From positions 272,663 through 336,662 of the forward strand of contig NZ_QWFZ01000039.1 in NCBI RefSeq assembly GCF_003576315.1: a stretch of 64,000 nucleotides of DNA. The letters run 5' to 3'. Below are positions 26,486 to 35,179 of the stretch, in pieces. The stretch is from Henriciella mobilis (lineage in GTDB: Bacteria; Pseudomonadota; Alphaproteobacteria; Caulobacterales; Hyphomonadaceae). The position numbers and the translations under genes are program-made. Every line of letters starts with the position of its first letter. The stretch's first letter is position 1. A model generated the notes under the pieces. It was not told the DNA's origin, made no database searches, and worked only from the letters and a program-made list of their open reading frames with translations.

Positions 26486-26600
26486 TGCGCTTTCCTACCA
26501 GACTTGCACGTTTTTGCAAAAGCTGCTGCTGCTGGCTTGCGCCCCTCACTGGCAATAGCCCTTTGCGAATTAGCCGCGCGCAGCCTAAACCCGCCCCTTC

Positions 26601-27323
26601 ATGAAATCGCTCCTTCGCCATCCCATCGTATCTTCCCTGCTCGGCTACGTCATCTGGAGCTACATGGTGCTCTGCGCGCGCACGATCCGCTGGACCGTGG
26701 AGGGCGAGGCCGGATTCCGCGACGCCTGGAAAGCCGATCACGGCCTGATCGTCGCCGCCTGGCATTCACGCGTCCTGCTGCTGCCGACCATCTGGAGCCG
26801 GGTGGCCCGCAAGCTGCCGGAAAAAGCCTATCCGACATCCATGCTGATCTCGCTATCGCGAGACGGCGAAGCGGTTGCCAAGGCCATTGAGCATCTCGGC
26901 CTCGACTCGGTGCGCGGTTCATCCACGCACAAGCGCAAGCGCAAGGACAAGGGTGGTGTCGCCGCCATTGCCGAAACCAGCCGGCGCCTGCGAAGCGCGA
27001 GCGTTGTCTGCATCACGCCCGATGGCCCCCGTGGCCCCGCCGAACAGGTCCAGCCCGGCCCGGTGCTGCTGGCCCAGCGCACAGGCGCGGCGATCATTCC
27101 CTATGCGCTGGCGGTCAAACCCGTCTGGCGTCTCGACACATGGGACCGGTTCATGATCCCGATCCCCTTCTCCAAGGGGGCGATGGTCATCGGCGATCCA
27201 GTGCTGATCGAAAAGGGCGGCGATGCGGACGCCGGCCGCGCGGCCACGCAGGCAGCCATGGATGCCACCTATGAGCGCGCGCAGACGCTGGCCGGCGCAA
27301 CTGGCCGCGAGGACATGACGTAA
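26601..27323 (+). CDS. DUF374 lysophospholipid acyltransferase family protein
   Basis: 240 residues, membrane-associated through an N-terminal hydrophobic segment (about 8-27). DUF374 is an LPLAT-type acyltransferase family related to lipid A and phospholipid acyltransferases; here WHSRVLLLP carries the H-x4-like catalytic region and TPDGPRGPAEQVQPG is the family signature. It lies 26 bp before waaA, the conserved position for this family in alphaproteobacteria, which suggests a role in lipid A or LPS acylation. The exact reaction is not established. Confidence 0.85.
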   Translation: MKSLLRHPIVSSLLGYVIWSYMVLCARTIRWTVEGEAGFRDAWKADHGLIVAAWHSRVLLLPTIWSRVARKLPEKAYPTSMLISLSRDGEAVAKAIEHLGLDSVRGSSTHKRKRKDKGGVAAIAETSRRLRSASVVCITPDGPRGPAEQVQPGPVLLAQRTGAAIIPYALAVKPVWRLDTWDRFMIPIPFSKGAMVIGDPVLIEKGGDADAGRAATQAAMDATYERAQTLAGATGREDMT

Positions 27324-27349
27324 CCGGCCAGTCCGGCTAAGGAACGCTC

Positions 27350-28621
27350 ATGAGTCTGGCCCGAACCGCCTACGAAGTCGCAACAAGCGCCGCAGAGCCC
27401 CTGTTCGGGCTGGTGATGCGCCGGCGGCTGCGCCGCGGCAAGGAAGTTGAAGGGCGCGTCGGCGAACGCTTCGCGCGCCCGAACGTCTCGCGCCCGGCTG
27501 GCCCTTTGGTCTGGCTGCACGGCGCAAGTATCGGCGAAACCCGCCTGTTGCTGGAACTCGCCCGGACCCTCCACGCCCACCGGCCGGGCCTGCACTTCCT
27601 CCTGACCAGCCAGACCGTGACGGCTGCCGAGCTTCTCGACCGGGCGATCGCGCAGGATCCGGCGCTGAAAGGCCGGGCCTTGCACCAGTTTGCCCCGCTG
27701 GATTCGCCCGCCATCGCCCGTCGCTTCATACACTACTGGAAACCGGACGCGGCCATTTTCGCGGAAGGCGAGATCTGGCCGAACCTCCTCAAGACGCTGC
27801 GGCGGACAGATACGCCGACCGCGCTGGTTAATGCACGGATGACGGAAAAGAGCCTGCAGGGTTGGTCCCGCTGGTCCGGACTCAGCCGTGACCTGTTCGG
27901 CGGTTTCGATGTGATCCTGGCCGCCGACCGGCGCACGGCGGACGGGCTCAGCGCGCTTGCCGGGCGGACGGTTACATCGCCGGGCAATCTCAAAGCCGCC
28001 CTGCCCCCGCCCGGACATGATGCGGACGAGGAAGCGGCCCTCCGCAAGGACTTTGTCGGCGGCGGGCCATGCCTTGTCGCGGTGTCCACGCATGACGGCG
28101 AAGAAGCCTTCGTCCTCGACGCGCTGGCGCTGATGAGCCCGAGGCCCGCCTGCATTATCGTACCCCGCCATCCTGAACGCGCACCGGACATTATAAGGCT
28201 GATTGAGTCGCGGGGGATGAGCCACGCCCGCCGCTCGGCCGGGGACACCGCCACTGCCATGACAGACGTCCTGCTGGCTGACACGCTGGGCGAGGTCGGC
28301 CTGTTCGCGCGGCTTGCGGACACGGTCTATCTGGGCGGCGGGCATGCGCCCGGTGTGGGCGGTCACAATCCTATCGAGATCATCAGGCTCGGCCGGGCGC
28401 TGGCGACAGGGCCTGACGTCTTCAATTTTGACGATGCCAAGCGCGACCTGCTGGGCCAGCCCGGCTATAATATTGTCGAGACACCGGCCGACCTTGCCGG
28501 CGGCTTCCCCTTTCCCGCGCCTGAGACCGAGCTCATCGCCAGAATGGAAAGCACGGCGCGCGCCCCCATGGATGCCACGATAGAGGCCCTGCTGCCCCTG
28601 CTGCCCGAGGAGCCCCGCTAA
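27350..28621 (+). CDS. waaA: 3-deoxy-D-manno-octulosonic acid (Kdo) transferase
   Basis: Adds Kdo to lipid IVA on the inner membrane. 423 residues with an N-terminal hydrophobic anchor and a GT30 fold: WLHGASIGETRLLLELAR (acceptor site Glu), EGEIWPNLL, NARMTEKSLQGW, VPRHPER and the C-terminal GGHAPGVGGHNPIEI donor-binding motif. AAGGA precedes the ATG. Its TAA stop overlaps the lpxK ATG by one base. Confidence 0.95.
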   Translation: MSLARTAYEVATSAAEPLFGLVMRRRLRRGKEVEGRVGERFARPNVSRPAGPLVWLHGASIGETRLLLELARTLHAHRPGLHFLLTSQTVTAAELLDRAIAQDPALKGRALHQFAPLDSPAIARRFIHYWKPDAAIFAEGEIWPNLLKTLRRTDTPTALVNARMTEKSLQGWSRWSGLSRDLFGGFDVILAADRRTADGLSALAGRTVTSPGNLKAALPPPGHDADEEAALRKDFVGGGPCLVAVSTHDGEEAFVLDALALMSPRPACIIVPRHPERAPDIIRLIESRGMSHARRSAGDTATAMTDVLLADTLGEVGLFARLADTVYLGGGHAPGVGGHNPIEIIRLGRALATGPDVFNFDDAKRDLLGQPGYNIVETPADLAGGFPFPAPETELIARMESTARAPMDATIEALLPLLPEEPR

Positions 28622-29622
28622 TGAGGCCACCACGTTTCTGGGACCGGGATGTCGATCCGCGCTCACGCGAGGCCGCGCCGCTCACCCGCCTGCTGCTGAC
28701 GCCGCTCGCCATGCTCTATGCTGGCGTGACGGAACGCCGGATCGCGAAGACGCAACCGCTGCGCCTGTCGATCCCGGTGATCTGTGTCGGCAACCTCACC
28801 GCTGGCGGCACCGGCAAGAGCCCCGTCGCCGCAGGTCTTCGTGACATGCTGAAGGCACGCTATCCGGGAACACGCATCGCAACGCTGTCGCGCGGCTATG
28901 GCGGCGCGCTGAAGGGCCCGCTCAAGGTGGACGTCTCCACGCACACGGCTTCGGATGTCGGCGACGAACCGCTGATGCTGGCCTGCAGCGGCGAAGCCTG
29001 GATCGGCGCCGACCGCGCAGCCGCCGGACAGGCGATGGAGGCCGATGGGGTTGACCTCATCATCATGGATGACGGCCATCAGAACCCGTCGCTTAATAAG
29101 GACGTCTCGCTCATCGTCATCGACAGCGAGGCCGGTTTCGGGAACGGATACGTGATCCCGAAGGGGCCGCTGCGGGAGCCCGTGGCCGCAGGCCTCGCGC
29201 GGGCCGACGCTGTTATCGTGACGGGGCCAGGCGACATTCCGGAAGAGCTTTCTGGAACGGCCTTGCCGGTGATCCGGGCCACGATCCAGCCGACAGCACC
29301 TTTGCAGAAGCAGGCTTATGTCGCCTTTGCCGGGATTGGCCGGCCGGAGAAGTTCTTCGACACGCTGGAGGCTTGCGGATCAAAGCCCCTCGACGCTGTG
29401 CCCTTCCCCGACCACCACACCTATTCCGACAGTGATGTGCGCTACCTGAACGAGCTGGCGAAACAGTATGATGCGCAGCTGATCACCACGGAAAAGGACT
29501 TTGTCCGCCTGCGCGAGGATCAGCGCAGTGGCATCGTGACCCTTCCCATCCGGGCGGAATTCGGGGATAGGAGCGCGCTGGACCGGGTGCTCGCACCTGT
29601 GGCAGACCGCATGGCTCGATGA
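28621..29622 (+). CDS. lpxK: Tetraacyldisaccharide 4'-kinase
   Basis: Phosphorylates the 4' position of lipid A disaccharide using ATP. 333 residues with N-terminal membrane association, P-loop NLTAGGTGKSPVA (61-67), the DGHQNPSL segment (catalytic Asp in IIMDDGHQ) and the C-terminal TTEKDFVRL. Coupled to waaA (1-base overlap) and to the next acyltransferase (4-base ATGA overlap). Confidence 0.96.
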   Translation: MRPPRFWDRDVDPRSREAAPLTRLLLTPLAMLYAGVTERRIAKTQPLRLSIPVICVGNLTAGGTGKSPVAAGLRDMLKARYPGTRIATLSRGYGGALKGPLKVDVSTHTASDVGDEPLMLACSGEAWIGADRAAAGQAMEADGVDLIIMDDGHQNPSLNKDVSLIVIDSEAGFGNGYVIPKGPLREPVAAGLARADAVIVTGPGDIPEELSGTALPVIRATIQPTAPLQKQAYVAFAGIGRPEKFFDTLEACGSKPLDAVPFPDHHTYSDSDVRYLNELAKQYDAQLITTEKDFVRLREDQRSGIVTLPIRAEFGDRSALDRVLAPVADRMAR

Positions 29623-30584
29623 CCAAGACCAAGACAGAAGCGCCGCAATACATCCGCCCGAAGGACATCGACGACCGCTCGACCTTCTGGCAGCGCGTCG
29701 TTTGGCGGCTGGAAGCCATTGCCTGGGACCTTGTCTATTGGGGGCCGATGAAGGCGCTCGGACCGGACCGGGCGTCCGACACGGCGGGCTGGATCATCAA
29801 GCGCATCGCGCCGCTCCTCAGCCAGAACCGGACGGTCAAACGCAATCTGCGCATGGCGTTTCCGGACTGGGATGAAGAAACCGTCGACCGCGTCGCGCAG
29901 GAAGCCTGGGAAAGCGTCGGACGCACGGCGGGCGAGCTGCCGCACCTGCCGAAGATCGACCCTTATGACGGCGACCGGGTCGAGGTCGTGAATGCCGAAC
30001 GCCTGGACGCGGTCGAAGCCTCCGGCAAGGGCGCGGTCTTCATCTCCGGGCATTTCGCAAACTGGGAAGTCATGGCGGCCGTGATCTGCCGGCGCCCGGT
30101 CGACTGCCTCGTGACCTATCGCGCGCTCAACAATCCGCACATCGACCGGCGCATCAATGACGTGCGACATGAGTATGGCATCGGCGTGCTCGCCCCCAAG
30201 GGCCTTGGCACGCGTGAGCTGATGCGGGCCCTGTCGGCAGGCCGCTCGGTGGCGCTGATGAACGACCAGAAGTTCAACCAGGGCGTTCCCGTCCCCTTCT
30301 TCGGCCACGACGCGATGACAGCGCCCGGCCCGTCGCGGCTGGCGGTAAAGTATGGCGTGCCCATCGTGCCGGTCTCGACCGTGCGCACAGGGCCAGCCCG
30401 GTTCCGCGTTACCATTCACGAGGCAATCTATCCCGCTGAAGGGCTGACCGGCGACGAGGCCGTGCTTGACTGCGTCCGGAAGATCACCGCCTTTATAGAA
30501 ACCGAAGTGCGCGCCCATCCCGGCCAGTGGTTCTGGCAGCACAGGCGCTGGCCGAAACCGGCCTGGAAGAATGCCGGCGTCTGA
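29619..30584 (+). CDS. Lipid A late acyltransferase (LpxL/HtrB family)
   Basis: Transfers an acyl chain from acyl-ACP to the 3-hydroxyacyl groups of lipid A. 321 residues. The catalytic H-x4-E is His145-Glu150 in SGHFANWE, and RALNNPHIDRRIND, NDQKFNQGVPVPFFG and PGQWFWQHRRWP are typical. An N-terminal membrane helix is expected around 25-45. It completes the waaA-lpxK-lpxL block. Which secondary acyl position it fills cannot be told. Confidence 0.93.
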   Translation: MTKTKTEAPQYIRPKDIDDRSTFWQRVVWRLEAIAWDLVYWGPMKALGPDRASDTAGWIIKRIAPLLSQNRTVKRNLRMAFPDWDEETVDRVAQEAWESVGRTAGELPHLPKIDPYDGDRVEVVNAERLDAVEASGKGAVFISGHFANWEVMAAVICRRPVDCLVTYRALNNPHIDRRINDVRHEYGIGVLAPKGLGTRELMRALSAGRSVALMNDQKFNQGVPVPFFGHDAMTAPGPSRLAVKYGVPIVPVSTVRTGPARFRVTIHEAIYPAEGLTGDEAVLDCVRKITAFIETEVRAHPGQWFWQHRRWPKPAWKNAGV

Positions 30585-30641
30585 CGCTGGCCGCCGGCGC
30601 CAAACGCGCCATCTTGTTCAGTCGAGACTTCAGGAGGCTCC

Positions 30642-31055
30642 ATGTCTGTCTTCACCATCATCTGCGCCATCGCCCTCACCTTCTGCGCCCTGATCGGCCT
30701 TGGCGCGCTTATCGCGCCGAAATGGGCGGCGGGCGTCGTGCGGCTTGTGCCCGATCCCGATCCTGCCAAGCCGGGCGGCTTCTCCGAGTTCCGGGCGACC
30801 TATGGCGGCCTTCTATTCCTCCTGCACATGACGGCGCTGGTGATCCTCCTGCGGGTCGGCGGACCGATCGCGATGCTCGCCATCCTGCCGATCGCGGCTG
30901 GCTGGCTCGGCGCAGGATTCGGACGCGCGCTCTCTTTCCTGCTCGACACCAAGGAGAACCGGGCACCCGGCATGATCCCGGTCTGGATCCCGCTGGAACT
31001 CGTCCTCGGCCTTGCAATTGCCTCACCCGTTCTGCAGATAGGGGCGAACCCCTAG
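30642..31055 (+). CDS. Small integral membrane protein (DUF4345-like)
   Basis: 137 residues with four predicted helices (about 5-27, 53-75, 78-97, 113-133). The arrangement, with FRATYGGLLFLLHMTAL after helix 1, resembles the DUF4345 family of uncharacterised four-helix proteins. AGGAGG lies 4 bases before the ATG. It sits between the lipid A acyltransferase and the pseudouridine synthase, 57 bases after the former. Confidence 0.7.
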   Translation: MSVFTIICAIALTFCALIGLGALIAPKWAAGVVRLVPDPDPAKPGGFSEFRATYGGLLFLLHMTALVILLRVGGPIAMLAILPIAAGWLGAGFGRALSFLLDTKENRAPGMIPVWIPLELVLGLAIASPVLQIGANP

Positions 31056-31066
31056 AGGATAGCCCT

Positions 31067-31981
31067 ATGACGGATCGTCGAGAGACGCCCCGGCCCGCAA
31101 GACGGACCAGCAAACCCAAACCCCAGGGCGAGAAGCCTCCCAAGGACTGGAGCGATGGTGAGCGCATCGCCAAATGGCTCGCCCGTGCCGGCGTGGCCTC
31201 ACGCCGGGCCTGCGAGACAATGATCGAGAATGGCGAGATCGCGGTGAACGGCCGCAAGCTCACCTCACCGGCCTTCAAGGTCACCGGCAGCGAGACAATC
31301 ACGGTGAAAGGCAAGCGCGTCAGTGCGCCCGAAGCCACACGCCTGTGGCGCTATCACAAGCCCTCCGGCCTGATCACGACCACCAACGACCCGGCCGGCC
31401 GACGTACCATCTTCGATGAGATGCCGAAGCATCTGCCGCGCGTTGTCACGGTTGGCCGGCTCGACCTGACTACCGAGGGCCTGCTGCTGCTGACCAATGA
31501 TGGCGAACTGGCCCGCGCGCTCGAGCTGCCCTCGAACGAATTCCCCCGCATCTATCGCGCCCGCGCGCATGGCAAGGTCACGCCCGAAAAGCTTCAGGCG
31601 CTCGCCGATGGCATCGAAGTCGACGGCGTGCGCTATGCGCCGATCAAGGCCGAACTGGAACGCGAGACGGGCACCAATAACTGGATCCGGGTCGAACTGT
31701 CGGAAGGCAAGAAACGCGAAGTGCGCCGCGCGCTGGAATCCGTCGGCCTCGACGTGAATCGGCTGATCCGCGTCGCTTATGGTCCGTTCACGCTTGATGA
31801 CCTGCATCCCGGCGCCGTCGAGGAAGTGCTGGCCTCCGAACTGAAGGCAAAGCTGGGCAGCATGATCAAACCATCGAGCGCCAGGCCGTCCAGAGGCGCA
31901 CGCAAGCCGAAGCCGCCGCGCCCTGACGTCGAGACAGGACTTCACAAACCGAAGCGGAATCGTACCATCCGGAAAAAATGA
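31067..31981 (+). CDS. 23S/16S rRNA pseudouridine synthase (RsuA/RluB/E/F family)
   Basis: 304 residues. After a basic disordered N-terminus, an S4 RNA-binding domain (about 32-78, IAKWLARAGVASRRACE) precedes the synthase domain with the catalytic Asp in GRLDLTTEGLLLLTNDGEL. The C-terminus is a long Lys/Arg/Pro-rich tail. The S4-plus-tail layout is RluB-like. ATG 31067 was chosen because AGAGGAT precedes it; 11 bases separate it from the gene upstream. The stop codon lies in a hairpin leading into the P450 ribosome binding site. Confidence 0.9.
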   Translation: MTDRRETPRPARRTSKPKPQGEKPPKDWSDGERIAKWLARAGVASRRACETMIENGEIAVNGRKLTSPAFKVTGSETITVKGKRVSAPEATRLWRYHKPSGLITTTNDPAGRRTIFDEMPKHLPRVVTVGRLDLTTEGLLLLTNDGELARALELPSNEFPRIYRARAHGKVTPEKLQALADGIEVDGVRYAPIKAELERETGTNNWIRVELSEGKKREVRRALESVGLDVNRLIRVAYGPFTLDDLHPGAVEEVLASELKAKLGSMIKPSSARPSRGARKPKPPRPDVETGLHKPKRNRTIRKK

Positions 31982-32000
31982 GACTGACGTCATTTTCCGG
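31969..32000 (+). promoter_or_regulatory. Hairpin touching the P450 ribosome binding site
   Basis: CCGGAAAAAATGA (31969-31981) can pair with TCATTTTCCGG (31990-32000) with a two-A bulge and an 8-nt loop. The 5' arm includes the upstream TGA stop; the 3' arm ends in the GG that begins the P450 GGAGG. Ribosomes finishing the upstream gene would open it, giving coupling. Confidence 0.4.
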
Positions 32001-32008
32001 AGGTTCCA

Positions 32009-33343
32009 ATGTCCGACGCCGCGCTTGCTACCCCGCCCAGCACCAAGAAAGACCCCTCGCGCCAGATGAGTGCGGCCGCTGCCGCCACGGCTGACAAGAT
32101 CGTCAGCCCCGACATCTATGCCCAGCCCGAGGCGCTCGATGCCGCCTTTGCGCGCCTTCGCGCCGAAGACCCCGTCGCCTGGTGCGAGCCGGAAAACTTC
32201 CGTCCCTTCTGGGCGGTCACCAAGCATGCCGACATCATGGAAATCAGCCGCCAGAACAAGCTGTTCACTAATGGCGAGCGCGAGATGCTGAGCTATGCCG
32301 AAGCCGAGGAACGCGTCTACGCCCAGACGGGCGGCCCGCACCTCCTCAAGACGCTGGTCCAGCTCGACGACCCGATGCACTACAAGCTGCGCCACCTGAC
32401 CCAGGACTGGTTCATGCCGCACAAGGTGAAGACCCGCGAGGAGGCCATCCGCAAGATCGCGAAGGAATTCGTCGACCGGATGGAGGATATGGGCGGCGAG
32501 TGCGACTTCCAGCAGGATATCGCGCTCTACTATCCGCTGCGCGTCATCATGCAGATTCTTGGCGTGCCCGAGGCAGACGAGCCGATGATGCTGAAGCTCA
32601 CCCAGGAGATCTTCGGTGCGCAGGACCCGGACCTGATGCGCAACAAGGAACTCGCAGAGGGCGGCGATTCCGAAAAGGGTCTCGCCTCCATCCAGGAGAC
32701 GCTCGCCCAGTTCTTCATGTACTTCACGAACATCACGGCCGACCGGCGGGCCCACCCGAAGGACGATGTCTCGACGGTGATCGCGAATGGCGAGGTGGAC
32801 GGTGAGCCGATCGGCCAGCTGGAAGCGATGAGCTATTACATCATCGTCGCCGCGGCCGGCCACGACACGACCAGCGCATCAACCGGCGGCGGCGTGCTTG
32901 GCATGCTGCGCCATCCCGAGCAGCTGAAGAAGATGATGGACGATCCGGCCGGCATGTCCCGGACTGCCGTCGATGAGGCGATCCGCTGGACGACGCCGGT
33001 GAAGCACTTCATGCGCACTGCCCAGGACGATTATGAGCTGCGGGGACAGAAGATCCTCAAGGGCGAGAGCCTGCTGCTCTGCTACCCGTCGGGCAACCGC
33101 GATGAAGAGGTGTTCGACGACCCGTTCGACTTCCGCGTCGACCGCAGCCCGAACAAGCTCATCTCATTCGGTCATGGCGGGCATATGTGTCTCGGCATGC
33201 ACCTCGCGCGGCTGGAAATGCAGGCGATCTACGAGGAGCTGTTCTCGCGCCTCAAATCGATCGAACTCGCGGGCGATCCGACCTTCATCCGCGCCAACTT
33301 CGTGGGCGGACCAAAATCGGTCCCTGTACGGTACAAGTTCTAG
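32009..33343 (+). CDS. Cytochrome P450 monooxygenase
   Basis: 444 residues, soluble bacterial class I P450. The I-helix oxygen-binding motif is AAGHDTTSAS, the K-helix ExxR is in DEAIRWTTP, and the heme cysteine is Cys394 in FGHGGHMCLGMHLAR. HFMRTAQ after the K helix resembles P450s acting on sterols, terpenes or alkyl chains, but the substrate is open. No ferredoxin or ferredoxin reductase gene is adjacent, so electrons must come from partners elsewhere. GGAGG precedes the ATG. Confidence 0.95.
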   Translation: MSDAALATPPSTKKDPSRQMSAAAAATADKIVSPDIYAQPEALDAAFARLRAEDPVAWCEPENFRPFWAVTKHADIMEISRQNKLFTNGEREMLSYAEAEERVYAQTGGPHLLKTLVQLDDPMHYKLRHLTQDWFMPHKVKTREEAIRKIAKEFVDRMEDMGGECDFQQDIALYYPLRVIMQILGVPEADEPMMLKLTQEIFGAQDPDLMRNKELAEGGDSEKGLASIQETLAQFFMYFTNITADRRAHPKDDVSTVIANGEVDGEPIGQLEAMSYYIIVAAAGHDTTSASTGGGVLGMLRHPEQLKKMMDDPAGMSRTAVDEAIRWTTPVKHFMRTAQDDYELRGQKILKGESLLLCYPSGNRDEEVFDDPFDFRVDRSPNKLISFGHGGHMCLGMHLARLEMQAIYEELFSRLKSIELAGDPTFIRANFVGGPKSVPVRYKF

Positions 33344-33351
33344 GGCTGGAT

Positions 33352-34212
33352 CTACTCGCCCTTGTCGAGAAAATGGAACTCGACCCGGCGGTTGAGCGCA
33401 TAGGCTTCACTGGTCTGTGCCGGGTCAATCGGCCGGGTCTCCCCATAGCCGAACGGCACGAGCTGGCTGGCCGGAATGCCCTGTTGCTGGAGATAGGCCG
33501 CGATGGCATCGGCGCGGGCCTGCGAGCGGACCCGGTTAAAGGACTCCGCCCCGCGGGCATCCGTGTGAACACCGATTTCGAGACGGTAGTCGCGGCAGAT
33601 CATGGTGAGACCGGCCAGCGCGTCCAGCAGCCTGTGATTGTCCTCGCTGACAACCGTATCTTCTTCCTCATAGGTGATCTGTTCGCTGCGCGCGAGCTGG
33701 TCACCGCGGGTGCGGCAGGCCTCGAGCGGCGGATTGTGCGGCATCGACATGAACAGCGCGCCAGGCGGCCGCGGCTCGTCTGGCGTTGAAACGGCATCCA
33801 CCATAAAGAGGTTGCGCTGAAGCAACTGACGGTCGGCGACAATCGCGGCGCGGACCGCGCTCAGCGCATCCTCGCGGGCCTCCTCGGAGTCGGCTTCGCC
33901 ACTTACGAACAGCACCTCATCGACGGCTTTCAGGCGGATCCATTCCGGCCCGGTCTGGCGCAAGAGGTCCTCGAACTCGTTGATCCAGACGACGTCCCGT
34001 TGCGTGACTTCCGCGGGGAGCTCAATGGCCATATCCTCCGTCGTCGGCGTGAACTTACCGTTGGCGAACAGATAGTATCCGTCCGGAATTTCGACACACT
34101 GGACCGGACCCGACGTATCCTGAGGTGTCGCGCCGCCATTGCCGCAGGCCTGCAGGCCGGCAACCAGAAGCGGGACCAGCCCCCAGCCGGCCATCCGCAT
34201 TGTCCCTTTCAT
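33352..34212 (-). CDS. OmpA C-terminal-domain lipoprotein
   Basis: 286 residues from ATG 34212 (MKGTMRMAGW), preceded by GGAGTGGAG. The signal sequence ends in lipobox LQAC, so it should be a lipoprotein. The middle (about 40-190) is unrecognised; the last 90 residues are an OmpA-like peptidoglycan-binding domain (IGVHTDARGAESFNRVRSQARA, VPFGYGETRPI, NRRVEFHF). Likely tethers the outer membrane to the wall. Convergent with the P450 gene (8 bp apart). Confidence 0.85.
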   Translation of the reverse strand: MKGTMRMAGWGLVPLLVAGLQACGNGGATPQDTSGPVQCVEIPDGYYLFANGKFTPTTEDMAIELPAEVTQRDVVWINEFEDLLRQTGPEWIRLKAVDEVLFVSGEADSEEAREDALSAVRAAIVADRQLLQRNLFMVDAVSTPDEPRPPGALFMSMPHNPPLEACRTRGDQLARSEQITYEEEDTVVSEDNHRLLDALAGLTMICRDYRLEIGVHTDARGAESFNRVRSQARADAIAAYLQQQGIPASQLVPFGYGETRPIDPAQTSEAYALNRRVEFHFLDKGE

Positions 34213-34314
34213 GTACTCCACTCCAGACATTCTGTACTTGTTCTTAGCCTGTCTTTGGGCAATCGTAAATTTTCCCAACCATATCCGTGACCAGCAACGC
34301 CACTAAACTTGCCG

Positions 34315-35175
34315 ATGCGCAACATGTTTCACCGCACACTTGTTTTTCTCGCCGGGCTTCTCCTTCCTGCCACGGCCGCCGCACAGGCACAGGAGAGCCC
34401 TTCCCGCTACGACGAACCTGACCCGGCGCTCGACGCCGCTGTCGAGGCGTGCCTCGAAACAGAAGGCGTGACCGTTCTTAGCGAGCATGATTCAATCTGC
34501 TACAATTCAGCCATCTATCCAGAGCAGTTCCTGAAGCTGGCCAACCTGCCGGAGACGCGCCGCATCATCATCACCAGCCCTGGCGGCAATGTCGCGACGG
34601 CACGGATGATGAGCCGCATTATAGACCAGCGAAGCGAGCCCGTCGTGATTGCCGGCCCATGCATGTCCGCCTGCGCCATGGTCATTCTTCCCGGGGCGGA
34701 CCAACTGTATATCCACCGCTCCGCACATATTGCCGTACACGGAATAGCGATGATGGGCTTCAAGAGCTGGTTTGGCTGGCTGAAGCAGGGGGCTGCGCCA
34801 ACCCAGACAGACTTCATGATGGCAAGCCTTGGCTACAATCTCGGCTATACCACGCACAAGAGCGGGCAGGACCACATGCAGGGCCACCTCGCTGGCCAGC
34901 ATGTCGACCAGGCCTATATCGACCTCATCAGTGAGCGGATGGAGACCGAAGCGGAGGCGCACTCCTGCCGGGTCGACCCGAACAACTATTGGGGCATGAT
35001 CGACGCGGAGCACCTGCAACGCTTTCTCGGCGGCCGTATCGTCCATATGGAGGACTTCGATCAGTCTTGGGACGAGCCCGGCCGCACGCTCTACCGCGAC
35101 ATCACGGTGCCGATTGCGGAACAGACCTACATCTTCTCAGAGGACTACGAAGACGCCGATTGCGCCTCAGACTGA
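34315..35175 (+). CDS. Periplasmic ClpP/crotonase-fold protein, putative serine protease (COG3904-like)
   Basis: 286 residues from ATG 34315; a TTG two codons earlier is possible. Signal peptide with AQA cleavage around residue 25. The core IIITSPGGNVATARMMSRII, then VVIAGPCMSACAMVILPGAD and HIAVHG matches the ClpP-fold plan: oxyanion-loop SPGG (88-91), candidate nucleophile Ser118 and His142. Cysteines at 116 and 120 flank the serine and could form a disulfide. Proteolysis is inferred only. It stands alone, divergent from the OmpA-like lipoprotein gene. Confidence 0.7.
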   Translation: MRNMFHRTLVFLAGLLLPATAAAQAQESPSRYDEPDPALDAAVEACLETEGVTVLSEHDSICYNSAIYPEQFLKLANLPETRRIIITSPGGNVATARMMSRIIDQRSEPVVIAGPCMSACAMVILPGADQLYIHRSAHIAVHGIAMMGFKSWFGWLKQGAAPTQTDFMMASLGYNLGYTTHKSGQDHMQGHLAGQHVDQAYIDLISERMETEAEAHSCRVDPNNYWGMIDAEHLQRFLGGRIVHMEDFDQSWDEPGRTLYRDITVPIAEQTYIFSEDYEDADCASD

Positions 35176-35179
35176 TAAA

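Noticed and set aside
26442..26765. Minus-strand frame of 107 codons crossing the tRNA, ending in GDTGIEPVTPAV
   Set aside because: It is an antisense read of the tRNA-Val gene; TGIEPVTPAV-like ends are a known artefact of frames over tRNA genes.
27269..28666. 465-codon minus-strand frame
   Set aside because: Antisense shadow of waaA, with no recognisable protein features.
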